Positions 59,367 through 64,000 of a DNA stretch of 64,000 nt are shown here, piece after piece. This stretch comes from Schizochytrium sp. CCTCC M209059. Lineage: Eukaryota > Sar > Bigyra > Thraustochytrida > Thraustochytriidae. The stretch covers positions 364,414 through 428,413 of the forward strand of contig KN805400.1 in NCBI GenBank assembly GCA_000818945.1, given 5' to 3'. The position numbers and the translations under genes are program-made. The stretch's first letter is position 1. Every line of letters begins with the position of its first letter. The notes beneath the pieces were generated by a model, which did not search any database, was not told the DNA's origin, and worked only from the letters and a program-made list of their open reading frames with translations.

Positions 59367-60515
59367 ATGACGGAGCGGCGGCGATGGGGCGCGCGGCGCG
59401 AGGGCGCGGGCGGCGGCGGCGGCGGAGGCAGCGCGTGCGACCGCCGGTCCTGGCTCGGCGCGGCGCACGCGGCGTTGACAGTGCTGCTGGCGGTGGTCTG
59501 CGTGCTGCAGTACAAGCATGCGCTGGAGCACGAGCTCGACGCGCTCACGAGCCGCTCGGCGTTGAGCCGGATGCGGGCCGGGCCCAGCTCCAGCGGCGGC
59601 AAAGGCGGCAGTGGCGGCAGCAGCAGCAGCCTCGAAGGCCTGGCGGAGGCGGAGATCCCGCAAGGGTACTTTTTGGAGCCAACAGAGCCGGTCGAGTTCG
59701 TCCAAGTACGCTTGGACCGCAAAGCCGCCGAGCTCGAAGAGACTCGGACGCTGCTGCTGCAAATGGAGCGCGACTTGCGCAAGTGCCAGGGCAAGCTGGA
59801 GGACCGGAGCGAGGAGGAAGCCTGGGGCGAGGAAAAGGCCAAGCTTCAGGCTCGCGATCGCGCGATGCAAAAGCGGCTCGAACGCGTCGAGGACGGCATG
59901 GCGAAGTTGTCCCGGCACGTGCTGCGCGAGACATTTGGCAGTGTCGAGCCTTATCGCGTGCGCATGACCGTTCGTTTCCCAGAGTCCATGGGCGCCCCTC
60001 ACGAGGAGGACATTCTCTTTGAGATGGCACCAAGCGAGCACGTCCCGACTGGTGTTCTGTACTTTATGAACCAGGTGGAGGCCGGCCTGTGGGACGGATG
60101 TTCGTTTATTAGGAATGCGCATCACGTGTTGCAAGCGAGTCCGCAGTCTACTGAGAAACACGGGCTGCATCGGCGATTCAAGGAGCTTCCAATGCAAGGC
60201 TCGTCGATCGCTTTTCAAGAGTACAGTGACAAGTACAAGCATACAAAGTACACGATTGGCCTGGCTGGGCGGCCGGGCGGTCCGGACTTTTATATCTCCA
60301 CCGTCGACAATACACGCAACCATGGACCCGGAGGTCAGTCTTCCTACGACTTGCCCGCCGAGGCTGACACCTGCTTTGGACGCGTCGCAAAGGGCCATGA
60401 CGTCGTGGATCGCATGCATCAAGCACGCAAGCTCAAAGACAACTTTGAGTCTCTTGCCGAGTACATTGAAATCAAGACCATGCGTGTGGAGCGCGCTAGC
60501 GACGACAGCTCCTGA
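59367..60515 (+). CDS. Membrane-anchored cyclophilin-like protein, probably inactive (382 aa)
   Basis: The start is at ATG 59367 (MTERRRWGARREG); upstream in-frame sequence is the pentamer repeat. A short basic cytosolic N terminus is followed by one membrane anchor (about residues 31-50, AAHAALTVLLAVVCVLQY), a Gly/Ser linker, a coiled-coil (about 115-185) and a C-terminal cyclophilin-type domain (about 195-375). Recognisable cyclophilin features are 'GVLYFMNQVEAGLWDGCSFIRN', 'YTIGLAGRPGGPDFYISTVDN' and 'CFGRVAKGHDVVDRMHQ'. The usual catalytic segment (F-H-R-x-I..F.x.QGGD) is replaced by 'FIRNAHHVLQA', so isomerase activity is doubtful. The type II topology suggests the Golgi or ER lumen. Confidence 0.82.
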   Translation: MTERRRWGARREGAGGGGGGGSACDRRSWLGAAHAALTVLLAVVCVLQYKHALEHELDALTSRSALSRMRAGPSSSGGKGGSGGSSSSLEGLAEAEIPQGYFLEPTEPVEFVQVRLDRKAAELEETRTLLLQMERDLRKCQGKLEDRSEEEAWGEEKAKLQARDRAMQKRLERVEDGMAKLSRHVLRETFGSVEPYRVRMTVRFPESMGAPHEEDILFEMAPSEHVPTGVLYFMNQVEAGLWDGCSFIRNAHHVLQASPQSTEKHGLHRRFKELPMQGSSIAFQEYSDKYKHTKYTIGLAGRPGGPDFYISTVDNTRNHGPGGQSSYDLPAEADTCFGRVAKGHDVVDRMHQARKLKDNFESLAEYIEIKTMRVERASDDSS

Positions 60516-60790
60516 GGGCAGCATGACACAACAACAAATACAGAGAAAGATAGAATGTTATAATGCTTTTGGCCCCTATTTTCCCCTTCATTCTTTCTTG
60601 TTTCGCTGCGCAGATTGCTTGCCAGCCAGCCACCAAGTACCGTTCCCTGTTTGGCGGCGAGGGGAAGAAGAAGAGGTGCACACGTTGTCGAAAAGAAGAA
60701 AAACTCGGTGGTCGCGATGAGACAAAGTCCCTGGCTCTGGTGGGCGCGGCACACTGGTCAAAATATGTTTTGCGGTGAATACTCCGCGAC

Positions 60791-61639
60791 TCAAGCATCG
60801 CCGGTTTCGGCTTCGGCTGGAAATGGGATAGGCAAGGGTCGATGATTGGAAGCGTTTTCATCGCTCGCATCATTGTTCGCGCCCTTATTTTCCTCGCTGG
60901 CTAGCACAGAGGCTGTCGTCTCTGAGGCAGTCGGTCCGCGTGCACCTCGCCGCGCCCCGCGACGGAGAATTTCCGCACGGATCATGTCGTGGTGGGGAGC
61001 GTGGTCTGAGAAGCGGATGGTGGCTTCCGTGTCATTCACAAAGCGTTTTTCGATGGACAACGACACGGAGCCCTCGACGCGCGTGAGAAAACTATTGCGA
61101 TTCCTGGCCCAGAGCTGTGCGGCTTGGATGTTGGTAGCATCCTCGACATCGTAGTCTTGCAGGTAAAAGATGCGCTTTGTGAATTCGAGCACGTTCGTCA
61201 GCGTGTGGTCCGGAGTGCGCCAGAGAGGAAAGCCTGAGCGCAGACTGAGATCGCCGCTTGTTGGATTTACATAGGGATGGAAAACTCGCGACACAAAGGT
61301 GACCGATGGTAAGGCATCATTGGCGGGATAATTGCGCGGAAGCTCGACGCGAAATCGAAAGACTGCGCCTCTGTACAGTCCAGCTTCGATAAAAATGACG
61401 CCATAATACATGCGCAGACTGTCCTGCGCTGGTAAGAGATACACGCCTCGGGGGGCTTCTTCTTGGAGCATTTTGTATTCGACCATGATGTTGTAGTCTT
61501 TGAGGTTTTGCGCACGATAGCTGCGCAGAGTTGTGAGTGCGGCTGATGCGTTCGATAAAGGGTCGGCGCTTCCGGCCGACGTGGTCGACTCTGCTGTCAT
61601 GGGTCGCCGGGTGGGGCGACGTCGACTTGCGGCGTTCAT
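60791..61639 (-). CDS. AKTIP: AKTIP (Fused toes, FTS) homolog, catalytically inactive UBC-fold protein (282 aa)
   Basis: A ubiquitin-conjugating-enzyme variant fold covers about residues 45-190: 'NIMVEYKMLQEEAPRGVYLL', 'YGVIFIEAGLYRGAVFRFRV', 'NYPANDALPSVTFVSRVFHPYVNP' and 'TSGDLSL' where an active E2 would carry its catalytic Cys region. The 'GVIFI..GLY..G.F.F', 'VFHP.V.PTSG.L' and 'RRIFY'-like (KRIFYLQDYD) segments are typical of AKTIP/FTS. AKTIP forms the FHF complex with Hook and FHIP and links endosomes to dynein. The N terminus (about 40) and C terminus (about 60) are disordered. The gene ends 276 bp from the convergent cyclophilin-like gene. Confidence 0.92.
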   Translation of the reverse strand: MNAASRRRPTRRPMTAESTTSAGSADPLSNASAALTTLRSYRAQNLKDYNIMVEYKMLQEEAPRGVYLLPAQDSLRMYYGVIFIEAGLYRGAVFRFRVELPRNYPANDALPSVTFVSRVFHPYVNPTSGDLSLRSGFPLWRTPDHTLTNVLEFTKRIFYLQDYDVEDATNIQAAQLWARNRNSFLTRVEGSVSLSIEKRFVNDTEATIRFSDHAPHHDMIRAEILRRGARRGARGPTASETTASVLASEENKGANNDASDENASNHRPLPIPFPAEAETGDA

Positions 61640-62208
61640 CTTGGTCTTGAGCCAAAAAAAGTAGCTTTTGTTTGTCTGCTCGAACGGACGAGAGTAGCTA
61701 TGCGGCGCAGGTCGCGGCGAGGAGCACTCCTGCGCGTGTCCACGCTCTCGATCGCTTGATCAAGAGCTCACGCGCGTCGGTCCTTTCGTGAGTCAGATTG
61801 GCTGACGATCAAGCACTGCTATGCTGCCCCAAAACGGTCTACAATTTTTTTTAAAAGAAAAGCAAAAGAAAGAAAAGCAAAAATCAAGGGAAACTGGTTG
61901 TGAACAAGCTGAGGGCGCCCCGCGAGCAGAAATGCGTGAATTCGTTGCAAAGTTAAGCTCAGGCTGAATTATAGAAACATGCAAATACCAAGAGAGAGAA
62001 GGGGTGACTCGTTAAGTTTGAGAATAGGCCAAGTCTAAAAAACAAGATGCATTGATGTTGCAATATTGACAGGAGATCTTTCGAAATCGTATTTTATCAA
62101 TTATGGCGGTGGTGGTGGTGGTAGTGGTGGTAAGGTGGCAAGGTGGCAAGGCTTAGTACTACTAATACATGCTTGTTGGCTCTCCGCGCGCGCGTGAAAT
62201 TCATCAGT
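61640..62208. other. Intergenic region with GGT repeat
   Basis: Between the AKTIP start and the SDR end. A (GGT)n-like tract lies at about 62105-62150. No gene is evident. Confidence 0.55.
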
Positions 62209-62904
62209 CTACCAGGGAAGAGTCTCACTGGTAGCAATGTCGACGAGAGAAGCGTTGTGGGTCTTACAACTCATTTCGTCAATGACACGAATGAATCCGT
62301 CGACAGCAGTGTCCACCGAGATTCCACCCTCAAAATGGCCCGTCATGTCCGTCTTCACGACGCCCGGGTGCGCAAGCGTGACGGCAATGCCGCGTTCAGT
62401 GTACTCAGTGCTAATGTTCTTGACAATCATGTTGAGAGCTGTCTTGGATGTGCGATAGCCGTACATGGCGCCATCGTCGGCCAATTCGATCGAGGCCATT
62501 CTTGTGCTGGTAAAGAGGCACTTGGAGCCATCGGTGAGCTTGTCATCGAGCGCTTGCACCACGCGCAAGGCGCCGAGGGCATTAATGTCGATCTGGCGCG
62601 CAATATCATCCACATCGACTTCGCTAACCTTCTCGAGCGCGAAGTTTTCAGTCAATGTGGCGATTCCTGCGTTGTACACAAGAAGGTCAATTTTTTCGAC
62701 TCCTGCGAGACCCTTTTGCAAGGTCTCCTTGCAAGCAGCATTGCTGACATCGACATTCTCAATCACATTGGCGAAGGGTTTGACCCCTGGTGGCGCTTTC
62801 CGCATGGTGCCAAAGACATTCCACCCGTTGTGTTCGAGGCGTTTGGCAAGGGCGAGTCCAATGCCGCGCGAGGCTCCTACAACGATGGCTGCGCCGCGAG
62901 ACAT
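62209..62904 (-). CDS. Short-chain dehydrogenase/reductase (231 aa)
   Basis: A classical SDR with Rossmann motif VVGASRGIGLALAKRL (residues about 8-23), 'NAGIA' (about 80), a catalytic Ser in 'FTSTRMASIEL', and the Tyr150-x3-Lys154 pair (YRTSK). The 'HPGVVKTDM' segment after the active site is conserved. The size is that of a one-domain SDR. It resembles carbonyl reductase/sniffer-like SDRs (Rossmann start, 'NVDVS', 'INALGALRVVQAL'). The substrate cannot be predicted. The start is ATG 62904. Confidence 0.92.
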   Translation of the reverse strand: MSRGAAIVVGASRGIGLALAKRLEHNGWNVFGTMRKAPPGVKPFANVIENVDVSNAACKETLQKGLAGVEKIDLLVYNAGIATLTENFALEKVSEVDVDDIARQIDINALGALRVVQALDDKLTDGSKCLFTSTRMASIELADDGAMYGYRTSKTALNMIVKNISTEYTERGIAVTLAHPGVVKTDMTGHFEGGISVDTAVDGFIRVIDEMSCKTHNASLVDIATSETLPW

Positions 62905-64000
62905 TGTGCTCTTTTCCGCCGCTTCCTCTCCTCTTCTTCAGGCCAGGATGCCAACTACGATCTCGTTTCTGATTTGATTTGGCTTTGCGATGAAACCCCA
63001 AGCCCCCCATCCGTCCAAGCCGGCGGCACGGCACTCGTTTCGTTCCTCTCGCGTCGGGAGCCGCATCAAAGGAAGTCTCGCTCGAGCTCGGCGCAAGCGC
63101 AGCGCGCAGGTCCTCCCATGCCGAGCGCCTCTGCTCCCAAATCTTGCGGCATCATCAGCTCGTCATCCCAGGTCGGGTGCTTTGGCCCCCACCATTCTTG
63201 GAATGGCGACCGCGGCCTCGTGTATACCACGACTTCGCATGCTTCGCACGCCTTGCGCGCCCCGGAGGCTTCCAGGCGCCCAAAATCTACAGTGAAACTA
63301 CCTCCACGGCATCGACCTCGTCCTGACTCTATTCTTGATTGGTCTTTTTGGCCGGGAGAAAGGGCACGAGCTCGGCACGGCAGGATGAGCTTGGAGCGGA
63401 GGAAGGGAGGGATGGAGATCTCCGGAAAGGGAAAGAGACATCCTCGACGAGCGAGAGCCTTCTTGCTGCTCGGGAAATCGATGATCGCAATGATTATGAA
63501 CATGTATCTACCAGCGTTGCCAGCATCGTCAACACCGCAGAAGAACCTCCGCTCTCTTCAGGTCGGGCCTATATGATAAAATAATGTAGAACCAATCTCA
63601 GACACCGCCAGCAGCAGTCCGCCCAGAGAGTATAGCACACCATCTCAATTTCCTTCTCGGTCGACGCCTTTCACCGAGCTTCCTCTCCTCCACCCCCTGG
63701 TCCTCCCTCTCCAGCCACCGCTCCCTCCTCCCGTCCTCCCCTCATCTCTTTCGTGCACGGTACCCCGCCTCCATACCGTGCACGGTACGCCTCCTCGCAG
63801 CGTCGACACCACCGTCTACATTACCCTAACCCTGGCAGTGGCTGGCCGGCCGGCGGCGCGGGCATAAACCCTGCGCGGAAGGGGATAAAGCGGGAGGGAG
63901 GCGGGGGAAGGGGCGGGAAGGGAAGGCGGGGAGGAGAGGAGGGGAGAGGAGGGGAGGCGGCAAAGCAGAGCGGAGCGGCAGGCAGAGCAGAGCAGAAGCG
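62905..64000. other. Right-end region; possible unrecognised coding sequence, low-complexity end
   Basis: Open frames on both strands between about 62.95 and 63.58 kb show some protein-like composition but no domain (plus frame ending at 63584 with a TAA; minus frame 63503-63066). None is secure. From 63.6 kb the sequence is C-rich, then turns to G/A-rich purine repeats (AGGGGAGAGG type). A hairpin (63752-63784) and a short TTACCCTAACCC motif (63821-63832) lie between. Confidence 0.5.
63752..63784. repeat. Perfect 11-bp inverted repeat (hairpin)
   Basis: Arms CGTGCACGGTA (63752-63762) and TACCGTGCACG (63774-63784) with an 11-nt loop. Each arm itself contains the palindrome GTGCAC. It is not followed by a T-run, so it is not a simple terminator. 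Confidence 0.85.

Noticed and set aside
59304..60524. 406-aa minus-strand frame antisense to the cyclophilin-like gene
   Set aside because: Shadow frame with no domain; the plus-strand product has recognisable cyclophilin motifs.
62143..63576. 477-aa plus-strand frame antisense to the SDR gene
   Set aside because: The first half is a shadow of the SDR gene. Only the part beyond 62.9 kb is considered, as a low-confidence candidate.
1..64000. CRISPR array, bacterial operons, phage or IS elements
   Set aside because: No spacer-repeat structure, integrase/transposase gene or Shine-Dalgarno-led gene string. The repeats present are microsatellites, a minisatellite and the tRNA array.

Overview
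The window is nuclear DNA of a eukaryote. Genes are single transcription units on both strands, each followed by its own untranslated sequence, and there are no operons or ribosome-binding sites. Coding regions are long, GC-rich and mostly intronless. Two genes have one clear GT-AG intron each. Homopolymeric amino-acid tracts (Gln, Ser, Glu, Gly) and tetranucleotide microsatellites are frequent. The gene set (PqiA-like membrane proteins, a polycystin channel, ciliary proteins, Tudor-like and SAP-like modules) fits a heterotrophic stramenopile, most likely a thraustochytrid. That taxonomic call is inference from protein style; no rRNA marker is present. The 49-N run at 11283-11331 marks a draft scaffold.

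Layout. 0-10 kb: a multi-pass membrane protein, a zinc-finger/TPR protein, a two-exon mL59-like mitoribosomal protein, a small secreted Cys-rich protein, FAM32A and a BMT5-like rRNA methyltransferase. 11-17 kb: a PqiA-domain membrane protein, then a divergent coiled-coil / ankyrin pair. 16.6-22.8 kb: a 2071-aa CABIN1/Hir3-type histone chaperone subunit. 22.8-26.7 kb: 3.8 kb with no convincing gene. 26.7-34.2 kb: a polycystin (PKD2-type) channel with a large Cys-rich ectodomain, then a bifunctional peptidylglycine alpha-amidating monooxygenase. 34.6-37.2 kb: a Ded1/DDX3 helicase. 38.3-38.9 kb: four tandem tRNA-His(GTG) genes. 39-49 kb: an acidic membrane protein, NUDC, a PX-domain protein, folylpolyglutamate synthase, CCDC113 and a TM/coiled-coil protein. 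50-64 kb: ARL6/BBS3, a two-exon FAM135 lipase-like protein, a small acidic protein, aspartate-semialdehyde dehydrogenase with a C-terminal membrane tail, an LRR/coiled-coil (CEP72-like) protein, a membrane-anchored cyclophilin-like protein, AKTIP and a short-chain dehydrogenase. The right end is low-complexity sequence with a short hairpin.

Functionally this is a mixed housekeeping region, with a loose group of genes tied to cilia and vesicle or dynein traffic (NUDC, CCDC113, ARL6, an LRR centrosomal-like protein, AKTIP, a polycystin). That fits an organism with flagellate zoospores. The most informative observations are the period-two tRNA-His array, two split genes whose first exons are easily missed, a single-chain peptide-amidating enzyme, a Tudor-like insertion in the CABIN1 homolog, and a membrane-tailed biosynthetic dehydrogenase. 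Where a longer open frame begins at a non-ATG codon, I placed the start at the first plausible ATG.
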